This document shows positions 1-8,992 of a DNA stretch of 64,000 bases, one piece after another. Made by a program: the position numbers and the translations under genes. Position 1 is the stretch's first letter, and each line of letters opens with the position of its first letter. Below the pieces are notes generated by a model. It made no database searches and had not been told where the DNA came from. It worked only from the letters and a program-made list of their open reading frames with translations. Source of the DNA: CSP1-4 sp963777975 (GTDB lineage Bacteria; Chloroflexota; Limnocylindria; Limnocylindrales; CSP1-4); the NCBI GenBank assembly GCA_963777975.1, contig CAVZSO010000010.1:1-64000 (forward strand). Reading direction: 5' to 3'.

Positions 1-2
1 GA

Positions 3-221
3 CTACGAGCGCGATGGATTGGCTGGGTCGTGACAGATACGTTCAACGCCGTCAAGGCGATCGTGGCGGCCATCGAGCGCGGGGCGCGTCCGACGCCGGA
101 GTACCAAGCGCGCATCGACCGGACGTTCGTGAACCGTGACGGCCGGGCGTGTGCCCGGGCCGTTGCGGCCATCGAGGAGCTTAGCCGCCCGTATGTGAGA
201 CAGAACTTCGCGAGCATTTGA
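3..221 (+). CDS. C-terminal fragment, CDP-glycerol glycerophosphotransferase-like (partial)
   Basis: Only the last ~72 codons lie in the window; the reading frame is open from the left edge and stops at 219-221 (TGA). The visible tail (a Y-x-A-R-I-D-x-T-F-V element, then D-G-R-A-C-A-R-A-V and a final helix) resembles the C-terminus of the CDP-glycerol glycerophosphotransferase family, and also resembles the tail of the complete family member at 6559-7704 (a D-G-H-A-S-E-R-F-V stretch at the same distance from the end). The role would be polymerising a polyol-phosphate or phosphosugar glycan at the inner membrane face. The match rests on a short stretch, so the family call is tentative; that it is a real gene end is likelier because it runs into a glycan locus. 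Confidence 0.45.
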   Translation, partial: LRARWIGWVVTDTFNAVKAIVAAIERGARPTPEYQARIDRTFVNRDGRACARAVAAIEELSRPYVRQNFASI

Positions 222-264
222 CGGCAGAGCGGAGGGGCGTCTGTCGCGGAGGTTCCATCGTCGG

Positions 265-1103
265 CTACTCGGGATGCAGCCCGCGCGCGAGTTGCTCGCG
301 CATGGCGGACAGGCGTGGGCCGACATGGTAGGAGATCCAGAGCTTCAAGAGCTGACCCATCAGTCGCCTCGAGCGCCAAGGAGGCGCCTTCGCAAGCCCA
401 TGCACATACCGAGCTCGATGGACCTCCCACATCCTCTTGAACCTAGCTGATGGTCGATCCGAGATCCCCCCGATGGCCATGTCGACCACGAGTTCAGGAA
501 CGAAGAGCGGATCGTGCTCGAGGAGCTCACGAAGCAGGAATTCGTAGTCCCCCGCGATCTCGAACGTTTCGTCGAAACGGCCATGCTCCTGGAAGAGCGA
601 CCGGCGATGGAACGTGGCAGGGTGCGGGATCATCTTGCCCCGCCGGAACCGCGCCCGTTGCTCGTTATCCGATGGCGTGCCCATCCGATGGTCTACCGAC
701 GCGTCCTCACGAACGATGTCGATGGTCCGATACACGAGAGTGTGCCGTCCCTCGTCGACGGCGATCGCCTCCGCGATGTGGGTCAGGACTTCCGGCGCGT
801 GGTATCGATCGTCCGCGCCAGGGAAGCAGATCGAATCGCCCGTCACGTGATCCAGGGCCTTGTTCCAAGCGTGGTAGATGCCTCGATCGGGCTCCGACTC
901 CCAATACGCGATGCGCGTCGCGTTGCGCTCGATGATCGCCGGGTCCCGTGGGTCGACGCTCCGTCGATGACGATGAGCTCGACGCCGACGTGGGTCTGCT
1001 CGAAGACGCTGTCGAGCGCGCGCTGCAGTGTCCTGGCGCCGTTATAGACCGCCACGATGACCGAGAACCGCGGCAAGCTGGAGGAATGCGATTCGTGGCT
1101 CAT
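265..1103 (-). CDS. Glycosyltransferase family 2, one frameshift near 940
   Basis: A GT-A fold glycosyltransferase that would transfer a nucleotide-activated sugar to a surface glycan at the cytoplasmic membrane face. The N-terminal frame (1103 to ~940) has the GT2 signature SVIVAVYNGARTL followed by V-E-L-I-V-I-D-G-A-S-T. The downstream frame continues with G-T-R-A-I-I-E-R-N, the R-G-I-Y-H-A-W-N-K-A-L element, the metal-binding region F-P-G-A-D-D and the H-P-A-T-F-H acceptor-side motif. One missing base within 937-941 restores about 279 continuous residues, a normal length for the family. An AGGATGAG Shine-Dalgarno precedes the ATG at 1103. No residue needed for activity is lost once the frame is restored. 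The sugar donor is unknown. Confidence 0.8.
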
Positions 1104-1325
1104 GGCTCATCCTGATGCAGTGGCCGGCGTTTGATGGAAGTGCCCGCGAGACGAGCCGCAGACGGGTGAATCGACGTCCGGATGTCACAATCGCGGGGTG
1201 ACGAGTGTACGACGGCGCATCACCGAGCCGATGCGGCTAGGACGGCATGGTCGGCCAGCGAGGCCGTCGGGCATCGGGGCAGATCGGCGGGCGGAGGCCG
1301 AAGATCGATCCGAATCAGGCGGCCG

Positions 1326-2114
1326 ATGAGTCGTAAGCGAGGGCGCTGGGGCCGACGTCGGATCGCACGGTACGTCCTACGCCTCGTCCGGGTCATCGCA
1401 GGGAGACGGGCCGTCCCATTGGTGCTGATTTGCACCATCCGATGGATCGCCAGCGGAAACAGCCCCCTGGCGCCCCACTCATCACCGGCCGACGCGGGCC
1501 TACTTCGCCCAGCCTCGCTCGCGCGAGCGTTGGCAGGCGTCGAACTCGGGACTTGGGCTTTGGGCCCAGGATCGATCTCGGAGATCGTCAGGATGGTTCA
1601 GCATCACCGACCAGCGATGATCCTCGAGTTCGGTAGTGGCAGCAGCACGGTCGCGCTGGCCTGGGCCGTCAGCCAAGTTGGGCCGGCCGATTTCGGACCG
1701 CGGGTGATCTCAGTCGAGCAGGACGCCGAGCAGGCGGACCGCACCCGGGACCTGCTTCGTCGGGCCAACCTCGAGCAGGAGGCGCTAGTGATGGTCGCGC
1801 CGCTGACTGACCAGGTCATCGAGGGGCAACCGACGACGTGCTATGCGCTTGGCAACGACCTCGGCGCGGCCCTGCATGGCAGGCTGGTCGACCTGGTGAT
1901 CATCGACGGACCCGCAGGTCCGCCTGGCGTCCGGTTCGGCACGCTCCCATTGGCACGTGCCTACCTGCGCAGGGGGGCACCGTTCGCCCTCGATGACGCC
2001 CTCCGAGACGGAGAACTCGATGTCGCAGGGCGGTGGTCCGCGTTGCCGTATTGCCGAATCCAAGGCATACGGCTCATCGAGAAGGGCCTCCTGGTCGGGT
2101 CCGCACGACCTTGA
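1326..2114 (+). CDS. Class I SAM-dependent methyltransferase-like protein
   Basis: Predicted Rossmann-fold methyltransferase in the glycan locus. The SAM-binding loop reads M-I-L-E-F-G-S-G-S-S-T-V-A-L (a G-x-G-x-S/T loop), followed by the acidic strand end V-I-S-V-E-Q-D and a second acidic strand L-V-I-I-D-G-P, as in Methyltransf_24-like proteins. The N-terminus is basic with a hydrophobic stretch (V-P-L-V-L-I-C-T-I). The frame is open back to an ATG at 1182, but the intervening residues look non-coding, so the ATG at 1326 is preferred; no clear ribosome-binding site settles it. The TGA overlaps the ATG of the next gene (2112-2116). The substrate is unknown; glycan O-methylation is inferred from context. 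Confidence 0.55.
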   Translation: MSRKRGRWGRRRIARYVLRLVRVIAGRRAVPLVLICTIRWIASGNSPLAPHSSPADAGLLRPASLARALAGVELGTWALGPGSISEIVRMVQHHRPAMILEFGSGSSTVALAWAVSQVGPADFGPRVISVEQDAEQADRTRDLLRRANLEQEALVMVAPLTDQVIEGQPTTCYALGNDLGAALHGRLVDLVIIDGPAGPPGVRFGTLPLARAYLRRGAPFALDDALRDGELDVAGRWSALPYCRIQGIRLIEKGLLVGSARP

Positions 2115-2859
2115 TGATGCGCAGTGGGTTGCGGTCGCTACGGCGACGTTTCAGCCGAGCCCTTCGCCCTCGCCTCCTGCGGGATGGAGCGCCGCGTGCT
2201 GCTGCGCCACCCGGAGCCGCCGGATCGGCTCGGCCTCGCCCGCATCGGCACCCGCTACGGCGGCTGGATCGGTGCCAACCGCAATCATCTCGGATTCGTG
2301 GGTCTGCTACTGCGGCGGCGTGGGCGAAGACATCAGCTTCGACATGGGTGCGATCCACCGCTTTGGGTGCCAGGTGTTCGCTTTCGATCCGACCCCACGA
2401 GCTGTCGCCTACGTCGCGGAGCACACAGCTGGCGAGCCACTGTTCCACTTCCTGCCCGTCGGACTCTGGTCGGAGGACACGACACTGCGGTTCTTCGCAC
2501 CCCGGGACCCCACGCACGTCTCGCACTCGGTGGTCAACCTGCAGCGGACGGAGACCTACTTCGAGGCTCCATGCAAGAGCCTCCCGACGCTGATGCGTGA
2601 GCTGGGTCATGCTCGGATCGATCTACTGAAGATCGATATCGAAGGGGCTGAGCACCGGGTGGTGCGATCAATGGTCGGGGCTGGGATCCGGCCAACGGTC
2701 ATCTGTATGGAGGTCGACCAGCCGGTCAGCCTGCGAACGTTCTGGCGGACGGTGCGGAGGCTTCGTACGATCGGTTACATCCTGGTCGCCGTCGACCACT
2801 GGAATCTCACATTCGTCCGCAGCGAAATCATCAGGACGGGCACGGTGCGACGGACATGA
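2114..2859 (+). CDS. FkbM family methyltransferase, two frameshifts (~2190 and ~2285)
   Basis: FkbM-type SAM methyltransferases O-methylate sugars or polyketides. The main part, from ~2285 to 2859, carries D-S-W-V-C-Y-C-G-G-V-G-E-D-I-S-F-D, the acidic strand V-F-A-F-D-P-T-P-R, then L-P-T-L-M-R-E-L and the family hallmark L-L-K-I-D-I-E-G-A-E. The preceding I-G-T-R-Y-G-G-W element, typical just upstream of the SAM loop in this family, sits in a different frame (~2190-2280), and the basic N-terminus beginning M-M-R-S-G-L-R-S-L in a third, starting at the ATG (2114) that overlaps the upstream TGA. Restored length is ~247 residues, normal for the family. It overlaps the next gene by 4 bp (ATGA), so the two are translationally coupled. 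The frameshifts are probably sequencing errors. Confidence 0.75.
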
Positions 2860-3965
2860 CGGTCGAAGGTCCGTCGTGGCCGCGGGTGACCTTCGGGATC
2901 ATCGTGCTCGACGGCGAGCCGTTCACTCGCTACACCTTGCGTTCGCTCTACCCGTTCGCCCATCAGATCATCGTCGTCGAAGGTGCGGCGCCGGGAGCAC
3001 GGCACATCGCGACTAGCGATGGCCACTCGCGGGACGGCACGCTTGAGATCTTGCATCGATTCCAAGCGGAGGAGGATCCCGAGGGCAAGGTGACCATCGT
3101 GACGGCCGAAGACGAGGGTCACCCCGACGGCTTCTGGCCCGGCGAGAAGCACGAGCAGAGCCGCGCCTATGCCGCGCGGGCGAATGGAGACTGGCTGTGG
3201 CAGGTCGACATCGACGAGTTCTATCGGCCCGAGGAGATGGAGCTGGTGCTGGCCATGCTCGCGTCGCAGCCAGCCATCGATGCGGTGACCTTCAGGCAGG
3301 TCACGTTCTGGGGAGGCCTCGATTACGTCTGTGATGGTTGGTATCTGAGGCGGGGCGCTATGGACTATCACCGACTGTTCAAGTGGGGGCCGGGGTACGA
3401 CTACGTGACCCATCGCCCGCCGACCGTGGTCGACGAAGCGGGTCGGAACCTGAGAACGAAACGATGGCTCGATGCCGCCTCGATGCTCGATCGCGGGGTG
3501 CGCCTCTACCACTATTCTCTCCTTCTGCCGAAGCAAGTCATCGAGAAGTGCGACTACTACGCCACCGCCGACTGGGCGAAACGAACCGGCGCGATCGAAT
3601 GGGCCAATGAGGGCTACCTTTCCCTGCGCCGCCCGTATCGGGTCCACAACGTCTTCGCCTACCCGAGCTGGCTGGAGCGGTATGACGGCCCTCACCCGGA
3701 ACACGTCCGACGGATGATCGACGACCTCCGTCACGGCGATGGATCGATCCAGCTTCGTCCGACAGCGGACATCGAACGCCTGCTCGATTCGCGCTCGTAT
3801 CGCGTCGGGCGTGCCCTTCTGATCCGACTCGATCCCGTGGATCTCCGCGCGCGCCGTCTGGGACGCGACGTCGGACGGCTCTCACGCCGTGCTGGGCGCG
3901 TCAGTCGTCGGGTCGCCCGCTTCGGATGGCGGATCCTCCGCGCTCGGGGCGGGATGTTCAGGTGA
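2856..3965 (+). CDS. Glycosyltransferase, family 2-like
   Basis: A 369-residue GT-A-like transferase. N-terminal F-G-I-I-V-L-D-G-E-P-F-T-R-Y-T-L-R-S-L and I-I-V-V-E-G-A are the nucleotide-binding strands; the W-Q-V-D-I-D-E-F-Y element at ~residues 110-120 is the D-x-D metal-binding motif. The C-terminal ~45 residues are Arg-rich (R-R-L-G-R-D-V-G-R-L and onward) and may form a basic membrane-associating tail. It starts inside the FkbM gene with a 4-bp ATGA overlap and ends in a GTGA overlap with the next transferase, so 1326-5383 looks like a single operon. Donor and acceptor sugars are not readable from sequence. Confidence 0.8.
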   Translation: MTVEGPSWPRVTFGIIVLDGEPFTRYTLRSLYPFAHQIIVVEGAAPGARHIATSDGHSRDGTLEILHRFQAEEDPEGKVTIVTAEDEGHPDGFWPGEKHEQSRAYAARANGDWLWQVDIDEFYRPEEMELVLAMLASQPAIDAVTFRQVTFWGGLDYVCDGWYLRRGAMDYHRLFKWGPGYDYVTHRPPTVVDEAGRNLRTKRWLDAASMLDRGVRLYHYSLLLPKQVIEKCDYYATADWAKRTGAIEWANEGYLSLRRPYRVHNVFAYPSWLERYDGPHPEHVRRMIDDLRHGDGSIQLRPTADIERLLDSRSYRVGRALLIRLDPVDLRARRLGRDVGRLSRRAGRVSRRVARFGWRILRARGGMFR

Positions 3966-5383
3966 CCCAGACGGACACCGGTCGCCGACTCCGCGTCATC
4001 CAGGTGACCAAGGTCGCGCAGGGTGGCGGGGCCGAGCGGGTCGCGACCATGCTGCACGAGGGGCTGCGACGGCGAGGTCATCGCTCGTGGATGGCTACCG
4101 CGCGGAACAGTGGAGACGATCCGTCGATCCTAGTCATTCCGTCGCCACGGCGCGACAGCGCGGCCAGTCGTGGCCTCCGGCGCGTCGCCCGGGCGATGGG
4201 CCCAAAGGACGACGCCGGTCTCCTCAAGGGCCGGATCCAGAGCACCCTGCGAGCAGCTGCCGCTCCTCGGCAATGGCTGGGGCAGGCCCTGGGTCGCGAG
4301 ATGTTCGATTTCCCTGGCACGGCGGCCATCCCGGACCTGCCGCCCGAGCGGCCGGATATCGTCCATTGCCACAACCTGCACGGTGGCTACTTCGACCTGC
4401 GCCAGCTGGCCCCGATGAGCCATCGCCTGCCGGTCGTGCTAACCCTCCACGATGAGTGGACCTTCACGGGTCACTGCGCTTACGGGCTCGGGTGCGAGCG
4501 ATGGAGGACGGGCTGCGGGTCGTGCCCCGATCTGACCATCTACCCGGCGATACGGCGGGACGGCACGCGTGCGAATTGGCGCGCCAAAGAGGCCATCTAC
4601 AGCCGCAGCCGCTTGTATGTCTCGACCCCGTCGCAGTGGCTCATGGATCGAGCCCAAGTCTCGAGCCTGGCCTCGGGCACGGTCGACCGCAAGGTCATCC
4701 CGAATGGCGTCGACCGATCGGCCTTCCGACCGGGTGATCGGTTGGAGGCTCGGGCGCGACTGGAGCTCCCGCCGCAGCCATTCATCCTGCTCTTCACGGC
4801 GAATCGGGCTCGTCGCAGCCCATTCAAGGACTGGGCGACGGTGTCGGAGGCCGCGATTCGGGCCGCGTCCATGGCCACCTCTCGGCCCGTGCTCTGCATC
4901 GCGCTCGGCGACGATGGGCCGACCACACAGTTCGAAAACGGCGAGCTCCGCTTCGCGCCATACCGTACCGACCTGACCGATGTCGCGGCCTTCTATCAAG
5001 CCGCGGACGTCTACCTCCATGCCGCGAAAGCCGAGAACTTGCCGACGACGATCCTCGAGGCATTGGCTTGCGGTCTGCCCATCATCGCCACGGCGGTCGG
5101 TGGCATCCCGGAGGAGGTCCGAAGCCTGGCCGGATCCCCAGGTGCATGGATGGGTGCCGCATACGGACGGGATCAGGCCACGGGCGTGCTCGTCGCCGCG
5201 GGCGACGCTCGAGGGATGGCGGCCGCCGCCGCAGCCCTGCTTCTCGACGACGACACGAGGGCGGCTCTCTCGGCGAATGCCGTACGCGACGCTGCGCAGC
5301 GATTCGACCTCGACCTCCAGCTCGACACGACGATCGCCTGGTATCGCGACATCCTTGCGGACTGGAAGGTCGCGGAGCGCTAA
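3962..5383 (+). CDS. Glycosyltransferase family 4 (GT-B fold)
   Basis: A retaining-type GT4 transferase of ~473 residues. The N-terminal Rossmann domain opens with L-R-V-I-Q-V-T-K, then G-G-A-E-R-V-A-T-M-L, the acceptor-side G-G-G-A-E loop of the family. The middle has H-C-H-N-L-H-G-G-Y-F and L-H-D-E-W-T-F-T-G-H-C-A-Y, as in WcaC/WbdB-like enzymes. The C-terminal domain carries Y-L-H-A-A-K-A-E-N-L-P-T-T-I-L-E-A-L-A-C-G-L-P, the E-x7-E nucleotide-sugar site with both glutamates present. The GTG at 3962 overlaps the upstream TGA (GTGA) and is preferred over an in-frame ATG at 3926. Likely a cytoplasmic transferase acting on a lipid-linked glycan intermediate. Confidence 0.88.
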   Translation: MTQTDTGRRLRVIQVTKVAQGGGAERVATMLHEGLRRRGHRSWMATARNSGDDPSILVIPSPRRDSAASRGLRRVARAMGPKDDAGLLKGRIQSTLRAAAAPRQWLGQALGREMFDFPGTAAIPDLPPERPDIVHCHNLHGGYFDLRQLAPMSHRLPVVLTLHDEWTFTGHCAYGLGCERWRTGCGSCPDLTIYPAIRRDGTRANWRAKEAIYSRSRLYVSTPSQWLMDRAQVSSLASGTVDRKVIPNGVDRSAFRPGDRLEARARLELPPQPFILLFTANRARRSPFKDWATVSEAAIRAASMATSRPVLCIALGDDGPTTQFENGELRFAPYRTDLTDVAAFYQAADVYLHAAKAENLPTTILEALACGLPIIATAVGGIPEEVRSLAGSPGAWMGAAYGRDQATGVLVAAGDARGMAAAAAALLLDDDTRAALSANAVRDAAQRFDLDLQLDTTIAWYRDILADWKVAER

Positions 5384-5440
5384 GTCATCCGGCGATCGAG
5401 AGGTCTTCGACGCGACGCGCCCATCGGCGCCCGAACTTCC

Positions 5441-6389
5441 TCATGACCGCGTCGCCTCGTACCACTCTACGGTCCGCCGCAACCCTTCCTCGAAGCTCGT
5501 CTGCGCCGTGAACCCGAAACGCTCGCGGGCCCGGCTCGTGTCGAGGGCACGACGGGGCTGCCCGTCTGGTTTGGTGGCATCCCAGCGGATCTCGCCCTCG
5601 AAGCCGGTCAGCGCGACGATGAGACTCGACGAGTTCGCGGATGGTGATCTCGTGGCCGACGCCGAGGTTGACCGGGTCGGCGCCGTCGTAGCGCTCGGCG
5701 GCGAAGCGCGATCGCCTCGGCGGCATCGTCGACATAGAGGAACTCGCGCGAGGCGGATCCGGTGCCCCAGATGTCGATGTGGTCGGCGCGCTTCTCTCGG
5801 GCGTCGACGCACTTCTTGATGAGCGCCGGGATGACGTGCGAGCTGGCTGGGTCGAAGTTGTCGCCCGGTCCGTAGAGGTTGACCGGCACCAGGTGGATGG
5901 CATCGAAGCCGTACTGCTGCTCGGTAGGCCTGCGCCTGGACGAGGAGCATCTTCTTGGCCAGGCCGTAGGGCGCGTTCGTCTCCTCGGGGTAGCCGTTCC
6001 AGAGGTCGTCCTCGCTGGAAGGGCACCGGCGTGAACTTGGGGTACGAGCAGACGGTGCCGACGCCGACGAACTTCGAGACCGATGCCAGGCGCGCCTGCT
6101 CCATGAGCTCGATGCCCATGATCGCGTTCTCGTAGAAGAAGCGGCCCGGGTTCTCGCGGTTGGCGCCGATGCCGCCGACGACGGCGGCCAGGTGGATGAT
6201 CAGGTCCGGATGGCTGTCTTCCAACGCCCGCCGGATGCCCTCCGACGTGCGCAGGTCGTACGCGGCGCTGCGCGGCACGAAGACGTCGGTCGCGCCGGCC
6301 GCCTCGAGTCGCGCGACGACGCGCGAGCCCAGGAAGCCGGCGCCGCCCGTGACCATCACGCGGCGACCCATCCAGAAGTCGGTCGTCAT
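5441..6389 (-). CDS. fcl: GDP-L-fucose synthase-like epimerase/reductase, four frameshifts
   Basis: Converts GDP-4-keto-6-deoxymannose to GDP-L-fucose (3,5-epimerase plus NADPH reductase). The start frame has the dinucleotide motif V-M-V-T-G-G-A-G-F-L-G-S and the family strings H-L-A-A-V-V-G-G-I-G-A-N and F-Y-E-N. Later segments in other frames give P-Y-G-L-A-K-K-M-L-L-V-Q (catalytic Y-x3-K), Y-G-P-G-D-N-F-D-P-A-S-S-H-V and R-E-F-L-Y-V-D-D, all diagnostic of GDP-fucose synthase. Frames switch near 6017, 5928, 5705 and 5624, each by one base, and the restored ~315 residues run without gaps to the TGA at 5441. A GGAG lies just before the ATG at 6389. It would supply fucose to the neighbouring glycosyltransferases. 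Four shifts in one gene is the highest density in the window. Confidence 0.8.
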
Positions 6390-6558
6390 GCTTGCTCCAC
6401 GGATCTGCGTTGAGCCCGTTCCCGACGCGACGGGTCGGTCGTCCTTCGGGCGCTTCAAGTGGAGGACCGCGAGCGCAGCTGACACCGCGTCGCGGACGAC
6501 CGGGACCGGTATCGTAGCGTGTTCGTGGCGATCGGAGCCGATGACGCCGAGGCGGGGT

Positions 6559-7704
6559 TCAACGGGCCGACCCGTCCACGATGCCATCGATGAAGCGCGC
6601 CACGAACCGCTCGCTGGCGTGCCCATCGCACGCGCCCAGGTGGTGCGAGATGAACTCGTCGTAGCCGGACAAGTCGAAGTCATCGTCGAGGATGGCCCGA
6701 GCGACGCCATCGGCGTCGGCGACCTGGGTGCCGATCATCTCGGTCGCGAAGTCGAGACAGACGCCGGGATCGCGGGCGTACTCGTCGAGATCGCCGACAA
6801 GGAGCACGATCGGACGCCGCAGCAGGGCAAACTCGAAGATCGCCGATGAGTAGTCGGTAACCAGGACATCGGTCAGCGCGAGCAGGTCATTGATCTCGTC
6901 GGTCGGGTCGACGACGACGTCGTAGCCCTCCGCGGGCACGGATGCGGGATCGACGTTGGGATGGACCTTGAGCACCAGGGCGACGTCGGCTGGCAGGCGG
7001 GCGCGCAGTCGCAGTGGGTCGAGGGCGGCGGCGGACGCCTTCCGGCTGCCGCGGCCGCGGAGCGTGGGTGCGTGCAGGACGACCCGTCGCCCGGCGAGAG
7101 CGGGGTGCGCGCCGAGGACCCGGACGCGGGCGGCTTCGAGAGTGGACGGATCGAAGAAGGCATCCGTGCGCGGCGTACCCAGGGCCACGACCCGCTCGAC
7201 GGGCGTCCGCAGGGCGATGGCGTAGGTGTCGCGCACCGCTTCGGACGAGACGACGACGAAGTCGTAATAGCGGTGCAGGAACGTCCGCTCGGGCTCCACG
7301 GGCGGGACCGTCGTATCGAGGCCGAAGCGCTTGACGGCGCTGACCGCGTGCCAGACCTGGACGACAGTCGTGCCCGAACGGTGCGGCGCGACGTGGACCG
7401 GCAGGAAGGCGTTGTCGACGACCACGAGCCGCGACGTCCGCACGTAGTACATGCCGCGCATCGTCCGCAGGAGATAGCCGAGCTTGGCGCGCAGCCCGTG
7501 GCCATAGGTCTCCAGGAGGACGACTGGACGCAGGTGCGGATGCCGCGCCCTGATGGCGGCGTCGATCGTCAGCAGGTTGCCCTCCAGACGGCTCGTGCGT
7601 GGGCTGGCCAGCACGACCCGATCTTCCACGATGGGGAGGAATGAGCAGAGCCACCCGACGACCCGAAGGACGCGGCTGGCGAGGGCGTACTCGAGTCGGT
7701 TCAT
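6559..7704 (-). CDS. CDP-glycerol glycerophosphotransferase family protein
   Basis: TagF/TarF-like transferase of 381 residues, which would add or polymerise polyol-phosphate or phosphosugar units from a CDP donor on a lipid-linked acceptor. Diagnostic pieces are V-V-Q-V-W-H-A-V-S-A-V-K-R-F-G at ~residues 114-128 (catalytic His of the family) and L-V-T-D-Y-S-S-A-I-F-E-F-A-L-L at ~283-297 (donor-phosphate site). The N-terminus has a short hydrophobic segment rather than the long TPR-like domain of some TagF proteins, so it resembles a TagB/TarF-size enzyme. It is transcribed toward the fucose synthase. Together with the fragment at 3-221, two members of this family bracket the glycan locus. 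Confidence 0.85.
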   Translation of the reverse strand: MNRLEYALASRVLRVVGWLCSFLPIVEDRVVLASPRTSRLEGNLLTIDAAIRARHPHLRPVVLLETYGHGLRAKLGYLLRTMRGMYYVRTSRLVVVDNAFLPVHVAPHRSGTTVVQVWHAVSAVKRFGLDTTVPPVEPERTFLHRYYDFVVVSSEAVRDTYAIALRTPVERVVALGTPRTDAFFDPSTLEAARVRVLGAHPALAGRRVVLHAPTLRGRGSRKASAAALDPLRLRARLPADVALVLKVHPNVDPASVPAEGYDVVVDPTDEINDLLALTDVLVTDYSSAIFEFALLRRPIVLLVGDLDEYARDPGVCLDFATEMIGTQVADADGVARAILDDDFDLSGYDEFISHHLGACDGHASERFVARFIDGIVDGSAR

Positions 7705-7795
7705 CGAGGCAGCGCAGGTGCGATCAGGCGACGATGCGGTAGGTGGGTCACGTCCGAAGTATGGCTCTGGAGCCCGGTGGCAAAGGCCGACCTTG

Positions 7796-8851
7796 CTAGG
7801 CCTCCTCGCGCTCGAGCTGCGACCGGCCAGGTGGCCGCCGCTTCGGCGGTGGCACGTCGCTGACGCCCTCGACGAACGAGGCCTGGCGGGCCCACTCGGC
7901 CGACTGCGCCTGCTCCTCGTGGCCCAAGATGCCGAGCCGCCCGAGCGTCGTGAGCTCGTCGCGGATGTACGTCTTGAGCATCTCCGGCCCGTCCGTGTTG
8001 ATGGTGAAGCGCACCCCGTTGCGGCGGAACGTGTCGAAGATCCACCGAAACTCGTCCCAGCCGGAGACGACTCGCGTGTTCAGATTGCTCGTCGGGCAGA
8101 CTTCGAGAACGATGCCCCGCTCGCGCAGCATGCCCATGGTGCGGGGATCGAAGGCGGCCTTGACGCCATGTCCGATGCGCGAGGGCTCGAGCTGCTCGAC
8201 GACATCGGCGATCTCCTCGACGGGGCCCGACTCCCCAGTGTGCACGGTGATCCCGAGCCCGCGGCGTCGCGCCCGATCGAACAGGCGACGGTAGTCCCTG
8301 GGTCGGAACGTCAGGCTCTCCGGGCCGGCGATATCGATCCCGACCACCCCGCGCCCGCGGTAGGCGATGGCCTTTTCGACGATGATCTCGTTCATGGCGT
8401 AAGGGAAGGCGCGGTCGAGGCAGAAGATCAGACCGGGGGTGACCGGGTATTCCAGCATGGCGCGATCCATGCCCCGGATGGCGGCGCTGATGATGTGATC
8501 GAGGTCCTGCTCGCCGCCCCGGTTGCGCTTCATGGGGTTGAAGCGCAGCTCGCAGGTGGTCACGTTGTTCTTGCGATACGCGCCCCCGACGACCTCGTAG
8601 ACACTGCGCTCCACCGCCAGTGGCGACGATTGGATGAGCTCGGTCCAGTGGAAGAGCTCGAGGTAGCCATCGAACGACCGCCCGCGCCGCGCCGAGACCG
8701 TGATCAGCTCACGGAACTCCCAGTAGTCCTTGGTCGGCAACTTGATGCCCTGCGAGTGCGCGATGCCCCACATGATCGCCGGCGCGACGGCACCGCCGAG
8801 GTGGCAGTGCAGCTCGGTCAGGGGGATCGTGCGGGCAAGTGCGGGTGGCAC
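7796..8851 (-). CDS. Adenosine deaminase family protein
   Basis: Cytosolic metal-dependent aminohydrolase of 351 residues that deaminates adenosine or a related purine nucleoside. All metal and catalytic elements are present in order: T-E-L-H-C-H-L-G-G at ~12-20 (HxH), V-H-T-G-E-S-G (metal His and catalytic Glu), R-I-G-H-G-V, C-P-T-S-N-L, and N-T-D-G-P near 280. The last differs from the more usual S/T-D-D-P, so the substrate may not be adenosine itself. The start is GTG at 8851, with TAGCAT six bases upstream (8858-8863) and no Shine-Dalgarno: a leaderless start. The C-terminal ~25 residues are basic and Pro-rich. A truncated copy of this gene's 5' end lies at 10862-10979. Confidence 0.85.
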   Translation of the reverse strand: MPPALARTIPLTELHCHLGGAVAPAIMWGIAHSQGIKLPTKDYWEFRELITVSARRGRSFDGYLELFHWTELIQSSPLAVERSVYEVVGGAYRKNNVTTCELRFNPMKRNRGGEQDLDHIISAAIRGMDRAMLEYPVTPGLIFCLDRAFPYAMNEIIVEKAIAYRGRGVVGIDIAGPESLTFRPRDYRRLFDRARRRGLGITVHTGESGPVEEIADVVEQLEPSRIGHGVKAAFDPRTMGMLRERGIVLEVCPTSNLNTRVVSGWDEFRWIFDTFRRNGVRFTINTDGPEMLKTYIRDELTTLGRLGILGHEEQAQSAEWARQASFVEGVSDVPPPKRRPPGRSQLEREEA

Positions 8852-8857
8852 GCCCCA

Positions 8858-8863
8858 ATGCTA
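8858..8863 (-). promoter_or_regulatory. -10 box of the deaminase gene (leaderless)
   Basis: TAGCAT on the minus strand with a 6-base spacer to the GTG at 8851. No good -35 hexamer. The perfect inverted repeat at 8874-8899 lies at about the -35 distance. Confidence 0.55.
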
Positions 8864-8873
8864 GGGGAATCGA

Positions 8874-8899
8874 GAGGGCCCGGTTCGAACTGGGCCCTC
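8874..8899. repeat. Perfect 8-bp-arm inverted repeat in a divergent promoter region
   Basis: Arms GAGGGCCC and GGGCCCTC flank a 10-base centre GGTTCGAACT, itself nearly palindromic. It lies between the start of the deaminase gene (minus) and the membrane-protein gene (plus), so it cannot be a terminator for either. It could be a regulator site or an RNA hairpin. Preceded by GGAATCGA, a context shared with the hairpin at 11738-11757. Confidence 0.5.
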
Positions 8900-8980
8900 A
8901 GTGGTCTGGCGGGAGCGCTCCCTGCTGGGGCGGCCCGTGGGCCTGTCGGCACGAGTCGGTCGCGAGCGAGCCAGCGGTCT

Positions 8981-8986
8981 TACGAT
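8981..8986 (+). promoter_or_regulatory. -10 box of the membrane-protein gene (leaderless)
   Basis: TACGAT followed by TAGCCC and then the GTG at 8993, which puts the predicted transcription start on the start codon. No recognisable -35 and no Shine-Dalgarno. Confidence 0.55.
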
Positions 8987-8992
8987 TAGCCC

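Noticed and set aside
5441..6389. fcl as a genuine pseudogene
   Set aside because: Four one-base shifts, yet every catalytic and family motif is intact between them and nothing is deleted. Error accumulation in the assembly is simpler, though this is the gene where true decay is most conceivable.
7553..8989. 478-codon open frame on the plus strand
   Set aside because: Antisense to the adenosine-deaminase-family gene, which has every active-site motif.
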